A stretch of DNA of 64,000 nucleotides from contig CADEFM010000005.1 in NCBI GenBank assembly GCA_902826605.1, forward strand, positions 1 through 64,000. The letters are read 5' to 3'. The notes beneath the pieces are model-generated. The model ran no database searches and had not been told where the DNA came from. It saw only the letters and a program-made list of their open reading frames with translations. Both the position numbers and the translations under genes were made by a program. This document shows, in pieces, positions 9,614-19,438 of this stretch (positions are counted from its first letter, which is position 1; each line of letters opens with the position of its first letter). The stretch comes from an uncultured Acidobacteriota bacterium (GTDB taxonomy: Bacteria > Acidobacteriota > Terriglobia > Bryobacterales > Bryobacteraceae).

Positions 9614-11008
9614 ATGAAGTTCCTGGAAGCCGTAGCCAACGTATTTCGAGTGCCGGATCTGCGGAAGAGGGTTTTGTTTGCCCTTGCGCTGCTGGCCGTG
9701 TACCGGCTGGGCGGCCATATCCCCACGCCCGGCATCGACACCAATCGCTTGGAAGAATTCTTCGCGCAAAACGCTGGCACGCTGTTCGGTTTCCTGGATC
9801 TGTTCAGTGGCGGGACATTTCGAAGGCTGACGATCTTTGCATTGGGCATCATGCCCTACATCACATCGTCCATCATTTTGCAATTGCTGACGGTGGTGGT
9901 GCCGACGCTCGAAAAGCTGCAAAAAGAGGGTGAAATCGGCCGCCGCAAGATCACCCAATGGACCCGTTATTTGACGGTGGCGTTGGCGCTGATTCAGTCC
10001 TTTGGTATCGCGCAAGCCCTACAAAGCGCGCAACAAGGTTTTGTCACGAATCCGGGCTGGGGCTTCGTTCTGATGACCATGCTTAGCCTGACCACGGGTA
10101 CAGCGTTCATCATGTGGCTGGGCGAGCAGATCACGGAGCGCGGCATCGGCAACGGCATGTCGTTGATTATCTTCACCGGCATCGTGGTGAACCTGCCTAA
10201 CGCGATCTACGAAATGTGGGTCAAAATGTCGACCGGCGATTGGAATGCGCTTCAGGTGATCATCATTGTCGCGATGATGGTGTGCGTCGTGGGCTTCATC
10301 GTATTGGTCGAACGCGGCGAGCGCCGCATCCCGGTGCAGTACGCCAAGCGAGTGATCGGCCGCAGGATGATGGGCGGACAATCGACCCATCTACCTCTGA
10401 AGGTGAACGCGGGTGGTGTAATCCCCGTGATTTTCGCGAGTTCACTGCTGGCGTTTCCGCAAACGTTAACCACCGTTCAGTACGTAAAAGACTCGCCGTT
10501 TCTCAGTTCCATGCTGGGAGCGATCGGAGGCGCCGAGCCGCTGTACTACGTGCTGTATACGGCGTTGATCATTTTCTTCTGCTTCTTCTATGTGTCGATC
10601 ATCTTCAATCCCAGTGAAGCGGCGGACAACATGCGCAAGTACGGTGGCTTCATTCCGGGCATTCGCCCGGGCAAGAACACCGCCGATTACATGAACAAGA
10701 TTTTGACCAAGATCACGGTGGTGGGCGGCTTATATTTGTCCATTCTGTCTCTGCTGCCGCAGATCATGATCTCGGGCATCAAGCTCCAGCGGCTGCCGCT
10801 GGTGGGCAATTGGATCGATTCGAATTTCCCGCGTTTCCTGCTGGACGGTTTGGGCGTAAATTTTTACTTCGGCGGCACCAGTCTGTTGATTGTGGTGGGC
10901 GTGGCAATGGATACGGTCAACCAGATTGAAGCGCAGTTGATCATGCGCCACTATGAAGGTTTTACTCCGCGCGCGGGCCGGATTCGCGGCCGCCGGAGCG
11001 GAATTTGA
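9614..11008 (+). CDS. secY: Protein translocase subunit SecY
   Basis: The 464-residue multispanning protein (about ten membrane helices) is the central pore of the Sec translocon. Visible hallmarks are the RLGGHIPTPGID segment near the N-terminus, SIILQLLTVVVPTLEKLQKEGE, GIGNGMSLIIF in the middle, and GGFIPGIRPGKNTADY. The C-terminus ends with an Arg-rich tail. Position between rplO and adk is standard. It inserts envelope proteins such as the many exported proteins encoded later in this window. Confidence 0.98.
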   Translation: MKFLEAVANVFRVPDLRKRVLFALALLAVYRLGGHIPTPGIDTNRLEEFFAQNAGTLFGFLDLFSGGTFRRLTIFALGIMPYITSSIILQLLTVVVPTLEKLQKEGEIGRRKITQWTRYLTVALALIQSFGIAQALQSAQQGFVTNPGWGFVLMTMLSLTTGTAFIMWLGEQITERGIGNGMSLIIFTGIVVNLPNAIYEMWVKMSTGDWNALQVIIIVAMMVCVVGFIVLVERGERRIPVQYAKRVIGRRMMGGQSTHLPLKVNAGGVIPVIFASSLLAFPQTLTTVQYVKDSPFLSSMLGAIGGAEPLYYVLYTALIIFFCFFYVSIIFNPSEAADNMRKYGGFIPGIRPGKNTADYMNKILTKITVVGGLYLSILSLLPQIMISGIKLQRLPLVGNWIDSNFPRFLLDGLGVNFYFGGTSLLIVVGVAMDTVNQIEAQLIMRHYEGFTPRAGRIRGRRSGI

Positions 11009-11029
11009 TGGATGTCCGGAAAAGGAGTG

Positions 11030-11067
11030 CCCGGTGAGGCGCGGCAGATAAGCCGCCGCCGGGTTTT
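11030..11067 (+). promoter_or_regulatory. GC-rich interrupted hairpin between secY and adk
   Basis: In the 67-base secY-adk gap, CCCGG...GCGCGGC can pair, with bulges, to GCCGCCGCCGGG and is followed by TTTT. This looks like a weak or partial terminator or processing site that could lower expression of adk and map relative to the ribosomal genes. The stem is interrupted and the T-run short, so the assignment is tentative. Confidence 0.3.
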
Positions 11068-11075
11068 CCGCGTAG

Positions 11076-11765
11076 ATGAGCCGGCTGTGCCTGATTTTAT
11101 TCGGAGCGCCCGGTTCGGGCAAGGGGACGCAAGCTAAGTTGCTGCGTCAGTCCCTGGGGGTGCCGCATATCTCGACGGGCGATATGCTCCGGGAGCGTGT
11201 GGAACGCCAGGATGCGTTGGGTTTGCAGGTGGCGGGAATTTTGCAAGTGGGCGGTTTAGTGCCGGATGAGACGGTTAATGCGTTGGTAAACGAAAGAATT
11301 CAACAGCCGGATTGCGACAAGGGGTTTATCCTGGACGGATATCCCCGGACGGTGAATCAGGCGAAAATTCTGACCGGGTTGTTGGAGTCGCAGGGGGTGT
11401 CCATTACACTGGTGCACCTCAAAGTCGATTACAATGTTATTGTGGCGCGTCTTGCCGGCAGAAGGCAGTGTCCGGCGTGCGGCGCTCTCTATAGCCTATC
11501 CGCCAGCGCCCCGACGGTATCGGAAGTTTGCGATTACGACGGATCGAAACTCGTGATTCGCGATGACGACCGTGAGGATGTGGTGACGGAGCGATTGAAA
11601 GCGTATGATCGCCAGACGACGCCGGTACTGGAATATTTCAAGAGTGTGGACGTTCCGATTTGGGATGTGGATGGCGCCGCGCCAGGAGGGCCTCTGGGAA
11701 TCGCGAAGCGCATCCGGAGTTTGATCGAGGAGACGACGGGACGCTTGAGTGGAGGCGTGAACTAG
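11076..11765 (+). CDS. adk: Adenylate kinase, zinc-LID type
   Basis: The 229-residue enzyme interconverts ATP+AMP and 2 ADP. The P-loop is GAPGSGKGT (residues 9-17), followed by HISTGDMLRE and the DGYPRTVNQA motif. The LID is the long form with CPAC and a later CDYD, matching the Cys-Cys-Cys-Asp zinc site. The LID-flanking RDDDREDVVTERLKAYDRQT is intact. It lies between secY and map as in many bacteria. Confidence 0.97.
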   Translation: MSRLCLILFGAPGSGKGTQAKLLRQSLGVPHISTGDMLRERVERQDALGLQVAGILQVGGLVPDETVNALVNERIQQPDCDKGFILDGYPRTVNQAKILTGLLESQGVSITLVHLKVDYNVIVARLAGRRQCPACGALYSLSASAPTVSEVCDYDGSKLVIRDDDREDVVTERLKAYDRQTTPVLEYFKSVDVPIWDVDGAAPGGPLGIAKRIRSLIEETTGRLSGGVN

Positions 11766-11769
11766 GCGC

Positions 11770-12537
11770 ATGATTGTGCGCAAGAATCAGTCCGAGCTGG
11801 AGAGAATGCGGGCCGCGGGCCTGTTGGTCTACCAGATTTTGAATACCCTGCGCGGCATGGTTGCCGAGGGTGTCTCGACGCTTGAATTGGAATTGATGGC
11901 GGAAAAAATGATGGCGGAAGCCGGTGCTAAGCCGGCCTTTAAGGGTTACAGCAGCGCAAACGCGGGCAAGTATCCCTACGTGCTGTGCGTTTCGGTCAAC
12001 GATGAGATCGTGCACGGCATGCCGTCGCAGAAGAAGATTTTGAAAAAGGGCGATATCGTTTCGCTCGATACAGGCGTTCAGTTGAACGGCTACTACGGAG
12101 ACTCGGCGATTACCGTGGCGGTGGGCGAAATCTCTCAGGAAGCGCAGCGGCTGATGGACGTCACGCGGGAATCGCTGGAGCTGGCGATTGAAAAAGCCAG
12201 GCCGGGGAACCGGCTCTTCGATATTTGCGGGGCCGTTGAGAGGCATGTGCTTGCCAATGGTTTTTCCGTTGTACGGGAGTTTGTGGGACACGGCATCGGC
12301 ACCCAGATGCACGAAGAACCGCAGGTTCCTAATTACGTGGATCGCAGAAATGAGAATCCACGGCTGAAAGAAGGCATGGTGCTGGCGATTGAGCCCATGG
12401 TGAACGCCGGGGCGCCGGGCAGCCGCGTGCGATCCGATAAATGGACCGCGGTGACCGAGGACGGAAAGTATTCGGCCCATTTTGAGCACACGGTGGCGAT
12501 TACGGCGAATGGGCCGTGGGTCCTTACGAGGCCGTGA
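11770..12537 (+). CDS. map: Methionine aminopeptidase, type I
   Basis: The 255-residue enzyme removes the initiator Met. Metal ligands are visible in order: the two Asp of SLDTGVQLNGYYGDSAITV, the His of GHGIGTQMHEEP, the Glu of AIEPMV and the Glu of FEHTVAI. No N-terminal zinc or SH3 extension is present. It starts four bases after adk and its TGA overlaps the GTG of infA. Confidence 0.97.
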   Translation: MIVRKNQSELERMRAAGLLVYQILNTLRGMVAEGVSTLELELMAEKMMAEAGAKPAFKGYSSANAGKYPYVLCVSVNDEIVHGMPSQKKILKKGDIVSLDTGVQLNGYYGDSAITVAVGEISQEAQRLMDVTRESLELAIEKARPGNRLFDICGAVERHVLANGFSVVREFVGHGIGTQMHEEPQVPNYVDRRNENPRLKEGMVLAIEPMVNAGAPGSRVRSDKWTAVTEDGKYSAHFEHTVAITANGPWVLTRP

Positions 12538-12749
12538 CTGGGCAAGGGGCCGGCGAGGAAGCGACAGTAGTCGAACAGCTTCCCAGCGCGGCCTACAGGC
12601 TGAAGTTGGCGAATGAAGATGTGGTTCTGGCGCACGCGGCCGGTGCCGGTGTCAGGAATTTTGAGCGGTTGCGTCCGGGAGATCGAGTGCGAGTGGAGCT
12701 TTCGCCGCATGACCGGACCCGCGGGCGGATTGTCGAGCTGTTGAAGTAG
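12534..12749 (+). CDS. infA: Translation initiation factor IF-1 (divergent)
   Basis: The GTG that overlaps the map stop (GTGA) gives a 71-residue protein, the right size for IF-1. The OB fold is recognisable: [26 protein letters not shown], then [30 protein letters not shown]. The N-terminal half is unusually divergent; the usual acidic KEDVIEMEG start is replaced by [13 protein letters not shown]. The position between map and rpmJ supports the call. A GTG at 12516 would add an unconserved leader. Another infA elsewhere in the genome cannot be excluded. Confidence 0.9.
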   Translation: MTGQGAGEEATVVEQLPSAAYRLKLANEDVVLAHAAGAGVRNFERLRPGDRVRVELSPHDRTRGRIVELLK

Positions 12750-12763
12750 CCGAAAGGGAAATC

Positions 12764-12877
12764 ATGAAGGTCCGAGCGTCGGTCAAGAAAATGTGCGATA
12801 AGTGCAAGGTCGTCCACCGCGAAGGCGTGGTGCGCGTGATCTGCTCGAATCCGAAGCATAAGCAAAGGCAGGGATAG
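12764..12877 (+). CDS. rpmJ: 50S ribosomal protein L36
   Basis: This 37-codon gene reads [20 protein letters not shown] and ends NPKHKQRQG. Zinc ligands C11, C14, C27 and H32 are all present, so it is the zinc-binding form. The ATG follows AAAGGGAA by a few bases. It lies 14 bases after infA and 24 before rpsM, the normal position in the alpha operon. Confidence 0.97.
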   Translation: MKVRASVKKMCDKCKVVHREGVVRVICSNPKHKQRQG

Positions 12878-12901
12878 CGCGGCTCGCGCTAGAAAGAAAC
12901 T

Positions 12902-13285
12902 ATGGCCCGATTAGCAGGCGTTGATTTACCAGCAAAGAAGCGGACCGAAATCGGTCTGACCTATATTTACGGCATCGGCCGGACGCGCAGTAAGTCCTTG
13001 TGCCATCGCGCCGGTGTCAATCCGGACACGAAGGTGGCGGATCTGACCGAGGACGAAATCAACCGGATCCGTCTGATCCTCGAAGCCGAGGGATCGGTTG
13101 AAGGCGACCTGCGCAAGGAAATCTCGATGAACATAAAACGGCTCATCGAAATGGGTTCTTATCGTGGCCTGCGGCACCGCCGCGGACTGCCGGTGCGCGG
13201 CCAGCGCACGCATACCAACGCGCGTACACGCAAGGGTCCGAGACGCGCCACCATTGCCAGCAAGAAGAAGGCGACGAAGACTTAA
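12902..13285 (+). CDS. rpsM: 30S ribosomal protein S13
   Basis: The 127-residue protein starts [20 protein letters not shown] and contains the [11 protein letters not shown] motif and the C-terminal [20 protein letters not shown] block, the H2TH and basic tail of S13. It contacts the P-site tRNA and L5. Its initial Met-Ala and length are normal. Confidence 0.97.
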   Translation: MARLAGVDLPAKKRTEIGLTYIYGIGRTRSKSLCHRAGVNPDTKVADLTEDEINRIRLILEAEGSVEGDLRKEISMNIKRLIEMGSYRGLRHRRGLPVRGQRTHTNARTRKGPRRATIASKKKATKT

Positions 13286-13300
13286 GCGGGATTTTAAAAC

Positions 13301-13714
13301 ATGGCGACAAAAGCACCAGCAAAGGGCGGCAAGAAGAAGGCCTTCAAGAAGAAGGAAAAGAAGCACGTTCCCGTGGGCATGGTCCACGTGCAAGCGTCTT
13401 TCAACAACACCATCGTCACCATCACGGACACGGTGGGGAATGTGCTGTCCTGGTCCAGTTCCGGATCGCTCGGTTTTCGAGGTTCTCGCAAGGGAACGCC
13501 ATTCGCGGCTCAGCAGGCGAGCATCACCGCCGCCAACAAGGCCAAGGATGCGGGCGGGTTGCGGACCGTGAATGTGGAAGTCAGCGGACCCGGCGCGGGC
13601 CGGGAATCGGCCGTGCGTGCGTTATCCACCGCTGGTCTGGAAGTCCGTTCCATTCGGGATCGGACGCCGATTCCGCACAATGGTTGCCGTCCGCCGAAAA
13701 AGCGGAGAGTTTGA
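13301..13714 (+). CDS. rpsK: 30S ribosomal protein S11
   Basis: The 137-residue protein has the S11 core [38 protein letters not shown] and the terminal [20 protein letters not shown]. It forms part of the mRNA exit channel on the 30S platform. A Lys-rich N-terminal extension of about 25 residues precedes the fold, as in many bacteria. Confidence 0.97.
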   Translation: MATKAPAKGGKKKAFKKKEKKHVPVGMVHVQASFNNTIVTITDTVGNVLSWSSSGSLGFRGSRKGTPFAAQQASITAANKAKDAGGLRTVNVEVSGPGAGRESAVRALSTAGLEVRSIRDRTPIPHNGCRPPKKRRV

Positions 13715-13741
13715 GTGAATGATTTTGGAAGCAGGAAGACC

Positions 13742-13755
13742 GGCGCTACGGCGCC
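13742..13755 (+). promoter_or_regulatory. UACG-tetraloop hairpin in the rpsK-rpsD spacer
   Basis: GGCGC-TACG-GCGCC is a perfect 5-bp stem with a UACG loop closed by C-G, an exceptionally stable RNA hairpin type. It lies in the 76-base spacer before rpsD, about 35 bases before its start. It might be a processing or protective element, or take part in S4 regulation; there is no T-run, so it is not a terminator. Confidence 0.4.
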
Positions 13756-13790
13756 CGTAAACTGCACCTACTGATTCAGGGAGGTTTGAT

Positions 13791-14423
13791 TTGGCACGAT
13801 ACATTGGCCCCGTCTGCCGGCAATGCCGGCGCGAGGGCATGAAGCTATTTCTCAAAGGCGAGCGGTGCCACACGGCGAAGTGCGCCATTGAAAAGCGTAA
13901 TTTCCCACCCGGCCAGCACGGCAAGGATCGTAAACCCAAGATAGTCGGTTACGGCTTGCAGCTTCGGGAAAAGCAGAAAGCCCGGCATTATTATCAATTG
14001 CTGGAAGGCCAGTTCCGTAACCTGTTCGAGAAAGCCAGCGCGATGAAGGGCATTACCGGCGACAACATGCTCAACATGCTGGAACGGCGCTTGGATAACG
14101 TGATCTACCGGATGGGTTTTGGAACCTCACGGGCGCAGTCCCGCCAGTTGGTTCGCCACGGTCACATCGCCGTCAACGGTCATCGCGTGGATATTCCATC
14201 GTTTCAAGTGAGGCCGAACGATGCGATCGAGATCGTCGAAGGCAGTAAGAAGAACCCCACTATTTTGCACGCTCTGGAAGCTACCGCGCACGCGCCCAGC
14301 CCCAACTGGCTGGAAGTGGACCGCGAAAATCTCAAAGGCCGTGTGATAGGCCAGGCCAAGCGCGAAGACCTGGTGCAGATTCAATTGAACGAACAGCTCA
14401 TCGTCGAGTTGTACTCGAAGTAA
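13791..14423 (+). CDS. rpsD: 30S ribosomal protein S4, zinc-binding form
   Basis: The start is TTG preceded by AGGGAGG; the product begins [20 protein letters not shown], so this start is firm. Cysteines 9, 12, 26 and 31 form the C+ zinc site of S4. The S4 RNA-binding domain ([37 protein letters not shown]) follows. S4 is a primary 16S binder and the translational repressor of the alpha operon in E. coli. At 210 residues it is normal. Confidence 0.97.
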   Translation: MARYIGPVCRQCRREGMKLFLKGERCHTAKCAIEKRNFPPGQHGKDRKPKIVGYGLQLREKQKARHYYQLLEGQFRNLFEKASAMKGITGDNMLNMLERRLDNVIYRMGFGTSRAQSRQLVRHGHIAVNGHRVDIPSFQVRPNDAIEIVEGSKKNPTILHALEATAHAPSPNWLEVDRENLKGRVIGQAKREDLVQIQLNEQLIVELYSK

Positions 14424-14452
14424 GCATTCGGAAAACAGGAGCCAATATCACT

Positions 14453-15520
14453 ATGTTCAAAGGATTCCAGAAACCGAAGCGTCTTGTCGCGAACACGGAA
14501 ACGCTCACGGATCGTTTCGGGCAATTCAACGCCCAGCCGTTTGAGCGCGGATTTGGATCGACCATTGGCACCGGCCTGCGCCGCGTGCTGCTGAGCTCGA
14601 TTGAAGGCGCGGCCATCACCGCCGTGCGCATCGACGGAGTGGCGCATGAGTTTAGCCCCATTCCCGCGGTGGTGGAAGATGCCACCGATATCATCCTCAA
14701 CCTGAAGCAGGTGCCGTTCAAGATGTCGGGGGAAGGCCAGCGGACCATCCGCCTGAAAGCCGAGGGCGCGGGTGAGGTCCTCAGCGGCCAGATCGAAACC
14801 GATCACGATGTGGAAGTGCTGGATCGCAACATGCACATCGCCACCATCGGGGAAGGCGGAAAGCTCAATATCGAAATGAGGCTGAAGTCGGGCCGCGGCT
14901 ACGTCGCAGCCGACCGCAACAACGACGAAGATTTGCCGGTGGGCTACATTCCGATCGACTCCGTTCACTCGCCCGTCCGGAAAGTGAATTTCTCGGTGGA
15001 AGCCGCGCGTCTCGGCCAGATGACAGACTACGACAAGCTCACCATCGAAGTGTGGACAAACGGGGCGATCTCTCCTGCCGACTCCGTTGGCCAGGCCGCC
15101 AAGCTGCTCAAGGATCATATGGCCATCTTCATTAACTTTGAAGAGCTGCCGGAGACTTCCGAAGAGCCAGCCGAGCGCGCTTTGAGCCAGATGAATGAAG
15201 TGCTGGGCCGCTCTGTTGAAGAATTGGAACTTAGCGTCCGTTCCTACAACTGTCTGAAGAACGCCAATATTCAAACCATCGGCGACCTTGTGCAGAAGAC
15301 GGAAGCCGAAATGCTGCGCACGAAGAACTTCGGACGCAAGTCTCTAAACGAGATCAAGGAAATTCTCGGCAATTTGGGCCTGACCTTCGGCATGAAGTTC
15401 GATGGGCAGGGCCGCCTGATTGCTCCGAGCGGCGCTCCGGCCATGATCGGCGTCCCGCTGCCCGCCAGCGAATATTCGAGCGACGCGGAGGAAGAAGAAG
15501 AGGAAGCCGCGGCTGAATAA
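14453..15520 (+). CDS. rpoA: RNA polymerase alpha subunit
   Basis: The 355-residue protein has the dimerising N-terminal domain ([40 protein letters not shown]) and a C-terminal domain with [20 protein letters not shown] and [18 protein letters not shown], the helix-hairpin-helix that binds UP elements and activators. An acidic tail (EEEEEE-like, residues near 345) ends the protein. Located between rpsD and rplQ as expected. Confidence 0.98.
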   Translation: MFKGFQKPKRLVANTETLTDRFGQFNAQPFERGFGSTIGTGLRRVLLSSIEGAAITAVRIDGVAHEFSPIPAVVEDATDIILNLKQVPFKMSGEGQRTIRLKAEGAGEVLSGQIETDHDVEVLDRNMHIATIGEGGKLNIEMRLKSGRGYVAADRNNDEDLPVGYIPIDSVHSPVRKVNFSVEAARLGQMTDYDKLTIEVWTNGAISPADSVGQAAKLLKDHMAIFINFEELPETSEEPAERALSQMNEVLGRSVEELELSVRSYNCLKNANIQTIGDLVQKTEAEMLRTKNFGRKSLNEIKEILGNLGLTFGMKFDGQGRLIAPSGAPAMIGVPLPASEYSSDAEEEEEEAAAE

Positions 15521-15522
15521 TC

Positions 15523-15981
15523 ATGCGACATAAGAAATCCGGATTCAAACTCAAGCGCGACGTGGGCGCGCGCAACTCCCTGCTCAAGAACCTGGTCACC
15601 AGCGTGATTCAGGAGGAGCGCATCATCACCACTATTCCGAAAGCCAAAGCGGCCAAGCCGCTGGTGGAGAAGATGATCACTCTGGCCAAGCGGGACACGC
15701 TGCACGCCCGCCGCCAGGCAGCGGCGTTTCTCGAAACCCCTGCCGCAGTCAAGAAACTGTTCGACAAGTTAGGCACCCGCTTCGGCCAACGCAATGGCGG
15801 CTACACCCGCGTTGTGAGACTGGGATGGCGCAAGGGCGATGGAGCGGAGCAGGCCATGCTGGAACTTGTCGGCTCCGAACTGGTCAAGCGAGCCGCTGAA
15901 CGCGCCAAACGCCGTGAAGAACGGCTGAATGCGCTGAAGCAAGGCCAGGAACCGACCGAGGGCGGAGAAGAGCAGAAATAA
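15523..15981 (+). CDS. rplQ: 50S ribosomal protein L17
   Basis: The 152-residue protein begins [20 protein letters not shown], the L17 start, and has the [20 protein letters not shown] motif. L17 borders the tunnel exit. A charged C-terminal tail after residue 120 is longer than in E. coli but common. It starts two bases after rpoA and is the last gene of the superoperon. Confidence 0.97.
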   Translation: MRHKKSGFKLKRDVGARNSLLKNLVTSVIQEERIITTIPKAKAAKPLVEKMITLAKRDTLHARRQAAAFLETPAAVKKLFDKLGTRFGQRNGGYTRVVRLGWRKGDGAEQAMLELVGSELVKRAAERAKRREERLNALKQGQEPTEGGEEQK

Positions 15982-16006
15982 CGCGAAACGAAGTCTTCAA
16001 GCGTAG

Positions 16007-16038
16007 AGGCGGCTCGGAAACGGGCCGCCTTTTCTTTT
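16007..16038 (+). terminator. Intrinsic terminator after rplQ
   Basis: AGGCGGC (16007-16013) pairs perfectly with GCCGCCT (16024-16030) around a 10-base loop, followed by TTTCTTTT. It lies 26 bases after the rplQ stop and before the convergent thiolase gene, so it ends the ribosomal superoperon. No comparable T-run exists for the opposite strand. Confidence 0.88.
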
Positions 16039-16047
16039 GGTGACTGC

Positions 16048-17232
16048 CTACCGCTCCACCGCCAGCGCCACCGAATTTCCCCCGCCCAAGCACAATGCCG
16101 CCACGCCTCTATGCACATCCCGGCGTAACATCTCATGAATCAACGTCACCAGTACACGCGCGCCGCTTGCGCCGATGGGGTGTCCGATTGCCACGGCTCC
16201 TCCGTTCACGTTGACGCGTTCCAGCCCCAAGCCTAGCTCCTTGGTGACGCCCATCGCCTGCACAGAAAACGCTTCGTTGAGCTCGAAAAGATCGACTTCA
16301 TCCATGGACCAGCCCGCACGTTTCAATACTTTTTGCACGCCCGTCACCGGGGCGAGCATGATCCAGGCCGGGTCCACGCCGCTGGCAGCTTGCGCCCTGA
16401 TGCGCACCATCGGTTTCAGCCCCAGGGATGCCGCCTTACTTGCCGACATCACCACCAGCGCCGCAGCTGCGTCATTCACTCCGGGAGCGTTGCCAGCCGT
16501 CACCGTTCCATCTTTTTTGAATGCGGGTTTCAGCGCGCCTAGCGATTCCAAGCTGGTATCCGGCCGCACGGATTCGTCCATATCGAACACCGCCGGCGCT
16601 CCGCCCTTCTTCTTGGCCGGAATCTCTATCGGCATGACCTCCTTCTGGAAGCGCCCTTCGCGCCAGGCCGCCGCGGCTTTGCGATGGGAATTCACCGCGA
16701 ACTCGTCCTGCTGCTCGCGCGTGAAGCAGTGCTTGGTGGCCACCGCCTCGGCGGTGATGCCCATGTGATAGTCGTTGAAGGGGCACCACAGGCCGTCGGA
16801 GACCATGGAATCGTAAATCGTCGAGTTCCCCAGACGGTACCCTGCGCGCGCTTGCGGCAGCAGGTATGGCGCGTTGGTCATGGACTCCATGCCGCCCGCC
16901 ACCACCACCTCCGCGTTACCCGTCATGATGGATTGCGCTGCCAGCGCCACGGCCTTCAACCCCGAACCGCACACTTTGTCGATGGTCATCGCCGCCACTT
17001 CGTTCGAAAGCCCGCCGTGCAGCGCGGCCTGGCGCGCGGGCGCTTGGCCCAGCCCGGCTTTGAGCACGTTGCCCAAAATGCACTCGTCCACCAGGTTGGG
17101 ATCAATGCCCGCACGGCGCACCGCTTCCTTCACAGCTAGCGCGCCTAATTGCGTCGCGGAGAATCCGCTTAACGATCCTTGAAATTTTCCGACGGGCGTC
17201 CGCACCGCCGAAACAATTACTACGTCTTCCAT
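16048..17232 (-). CDS. atoB: Acetyl-CoA C-acetyltransferase (thiolase)
   Basis: The 394-residue thiolase condenses or cleaves acetoacetyl-CoA. The nucleophilic Cys lies in [14 protein letters not shown], and the C-terminal catalytic region shows [18 protein letters not shown] with its His and [16 protein letters not shown] with the second Cys. The last motif usually reads CIGGGMG; the NS here is a mild variation. It lies 25 bases downstream of the CoA-transferase subunits, so degradation of acetoacetate to two acetyl-CoA is the likely role. No long-chain thiolase features are seen. Confidence 0.93.
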   Translation of the reverse strand: MEDVVIVSAVRTPVGKFQGSLSGFSATQLGALAVKEAVRRAGIDPNLVDECILGNVLKAGLGQAPARQAALHGGLSNEVAAMTIDKVCGSGLKAVALAAQSIMTGNAEVVVAGGMESMTNAPYLLPQARAGYRLGNSTIYDSMVSDGLWCPFNDYHMGITAEAVATKHCFTREQQDEFAVNSHRKAAAAWREGRFQKEVMPIEIPAKKKGGAPAVFDMDESVRPDTSLESLGALKPAFKKDGTVTAGNAPGVNDAAAALVVMSASKAASLGLKPMVRIRAQAASGVDPAWIMLAPVTGVQKVLKRAGWSMDEVDLFELNEAFSVQAMGVTKELGLGLERVNVNGGAVAIGHPIGASGARVLVTLIHEMLRRDVHRGVAALCLGGGNSVALAVER

Positions 17233-17257
17233 ATCTTGCGCCTCTAATCCAAGTTCA

Positions 17258-17908
17258 TCACTTTAGGCCACTGCTGACAATCAGCCTTGGCGCGGTGGCC
17301 TTTTGCACATCTCCAACGGTTACGCCGGGCGCCGTTTCTTCCAGCACCAAACCTTGGGGGGTAACGCGAATCACCGCGAGTTCCGTGACGATGGTATCCA
17401 CCACGTGCAGCCCTGTCACCGGCAGCGTGCAATGCTCCAGAATCTTTGGCGCACCCGTCTTGGTTGTGTGCTCCATCGCGATCACCACTCGCCGCGCACT
17501 GGCCACCAGGTCCATCGCGCCGCCCATGCCTTTTATCATTTTGCCAGGCACCATCCAGTTCGCCAGATTTCCGGCGGTATCCACTTCCATCGCGCCCAGC
17601 ACGCTGAGGTCAACGTGCCCTCCACGGATCATTGCGAACGATTCCGCACTCGAAAAATACGATGCGCCTGGAGCTTCTGTGACCGTTTCTTTCCCGGCAT
17701 TAATCAGGTCCGCGTCCTCATCGCCTTCAAAGGGGTAGGGCCCCACGCCCAGCATCCCATTTTCCGACTGCAGCACCACTTCCATCCCGGGGGGCACGTA
17801 ATTGGAAACCATGGTGGGAATTCCGATGCCCAGGTTCACGTAGTAGCCATCGCGCATTTCCTGCGCCACGCGTTTGGCGATGCGCTCCCGTTTTTCGTGT
17901 TCCGTCAT
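17258..17908 (-). CDS. scoB: 3-oxoacid CoA-transferase, subunit B
   Basis: The 216-residue product has the subunit-B signature [19 protein letters not shown] and the active-site Glu in [14 protein letters not shown], which forms the covalent thioester with CoA. The start ATG overlaps the scoA stop (ATGA), giving a standard length. The frame remains open upstream but only as part of the scoA region in another frame. With subunit A it moves CoA from succinyl-CoA to acetoacetate. Confidence 0.94.
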   Translation of the reverse strand: MTEHEKRERIAKRVAQEMRDGYYVNLGIGIPTMVSNYVPPGMEVVLQSENGMLGVGPYPFEGDEDADLINAGKETVTEAPGASYFSSAESFAMIRGGHVDLSVLGAMEVDTAGNLANWMVPGKMIKGMGGAMDLVASARRVVIAMEHTTKTGAPKILEHCTLPVTGLHVVDTIVTELAVIRVTPQGLVLEETAPGVTVGDVQKATAPRLIVSSGLK

Positions 17909-18633
17909 TGCAAGCCCCCTTCGACCAAACCCACCGGCCGGGGACGCACCGTCTTGCGCTCGATAATCTTGGGCCGCTTGCCGCCTACGACAACGCGTTT
18001 CACGTAAATGCCTGGCGTGATCACGTGGCTTGGATCGATCTCGCCCGGTTCCACCAATTCCTCCACTTCGGCGATGGTAATGCGCGCCGCCGCAGCCATC
18101 ACGGAATTGAAATTGTTCGCGGTCTTGCGATAAATCAGGTTGCCGTGCCGGTCTCCCTTCCACGCCTGGACGAAAGCAAAGTCAGCTTTGAGCGCCAGCT
18201 CCATCAAATAATGTTTTCCATTGAACTCTCGGCATTCCTTGCCTTCCGCCACTATGGTCCCCACGCCCGCGGGGGTGTAGAACGCCGGAATGCCCGCTCC
18301 CCCCGCCCGAATCCGCTCCGCAAAGGTGCCCTGCGGAATCAGCGTTAATGGAAGCGACCCTGAAAGCACCATTGTCTCCAGCAGCTTGTTCTCGCCCACG
18401 TAACTGCCGGTATGTGAGGCGATCATGCCAGCATCCAGCATCCTGCCCAGCCCGCGCCCATCAATGCCGACGTTGTTGCTGATGGTGTGAATGCCCTTTG
18501 CGCCCTTCCTCACCAGTGCCTCGATGAGCATGTCGGGCACCCCGGCCAAGCCAAAGCCCCCCACCATCAAGGTAGCCCCATCCGGAATGTCGGCCACCGC
18601 CAGATCGGCGGTTGCGACTACTTTATCAATCAA
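17905..18633 (-). CDS. scoA: 3-oxoacid CoA-transferase, subunit A
   Basis: The protein begins [20 protein letters not shown] and has the glycine-rich [17 protein letters not shown] of subunit A. I choose a TTG start at 18633 because GGAGGG stands eight bases before it and the family starts there; an ATG at 18669 would add 12 unconserved residues. It yields about 242 residues, close to the usual 235. First gene of the scoA-scoB-thiolase operon. Confidence 0.92.
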   Translation of the reverse strand: MIDKVVATADLAVADIPDGATLMVGGFGLAGVPDMLIEALVRKGAKGIHTISNNVGIDGRGLGRMLDAGMIASHTGSYVGENKLLETMVLSGSLPLTLIPQGTFAERIRAGGAGIPAFYTPAGVGTIVAEGKECREFNGKHYLMELALKADFAFVQAWKGDRHGNLIYRKTANNFNSVMAAAARITIAEVEELVEPGEIDPSHVITPGIYVKRVVVGGKRPKIIERKTVRPRPVGLVEGGLQ

Positions 18634-18795
18634 AACGAATTGCCCTCCATGTCTTCGCGAGTATCGCACAGGCGTGAGGCTTTACGCTTCGTTTCGATGC
18701 GCGACATGAGCCGCGCCGGCTAGACGCCGGGGGCTATTCCGGCCACTTCCCCGCCCGTCATTCTTTGCGATAAGCTGGAAATCCGAGGTGTTGCA

Positions 18796-19371
18796 ATGCT
18801 CCTTTCCAGACGCTCCTATCTAGCCTGCCTCACTCTTCCGATTCTGCCTTCCGTCGCCCTGGCCCAAAACGGACGGCCCACGCTGGATGTTCCCTATGTG
18901 CCCTCCACCGAGCAAGCCGTACGGGCGATGCTCGACTTGGCCGGCATCACGAAAAGCGACATCGTGTATGATCTCGGCTGCGGCGACGGCCGCATCGTCG
19001 TCACCGCCGCGAAGCTCTACGGCGCACGCGGCGTCGGCATCGATATCGACCCCGACCGCATCGCCGAAGCCCGCGCCAACGCCAAGAAAGAAGGCGTGGA
19101 GAACCTGGTGCGCTTCGAACTGAAGAGCCTTTTCGACGCCGATTTCAGCGAAGCCACCGTAGTGACGCTTTTCCTTCTTTCCAGCGTCAATGAAAGGCTG
19201 AAACCGAAGCTGATGGCGTTGAAGCCCGGCACCCGCATCGTGTCCAACACGTTTGAGATGGGCGACTGGCGGCCGGAGCGCCAAAACACCGTCGAAGGCG
19301 CCGATGAGAACGCGTTCTTAAGCAAGAACGTTTTCTTGTGGAAGGTGCCGGCTCGTAGCGGGAAGCAGTAA
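18796..19371 (+). CDS. Exported class I SAM-dependent methyltransferase-like protein
   Basis: The 191-residue product starts with a Sec signal peptide (LLSRRSYLACLTLPILPSVALAQ) followed by a Rossmann-fold methyltransferase domain: motif I is VYDLGCGDGRIVV and the acidic end of strand 2 is GIDIDPDRIAEA. A cytosolic cofactor enzyme behind a signal peptide is odd because SAM is not known in the periplasm. It may be anchored by an uncleaved helix with the domain facing the cytoplasm. Substrate unknown. It stands alone, 67 bases before the OsmC gene. Confidence 0.75.
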   Translation: MLLSRRSYLACLTLPILPSVALAQNGRPTLDVPYVPSTEQAVRAMLDLAGITKSDIVYDLGCGDGRIVVTAAKLYGARGVGIDIDPDRIAEARANAKKEGVENLVRFELKSLFDADFSEATVVTLFLLSSVNERLKPKLMALKPGTRIVSNTFEMGDWRPERQNTVEGADENAFLSKNVFLWKVPARSGKQ

Positions 19372-19438
19372 CGTCCTCCAAGCGCCCGTTTAGAGCGCAA
19401 TGGAGAGCCATTTGCTCTAACAACGTGCGGAGGCGGTC

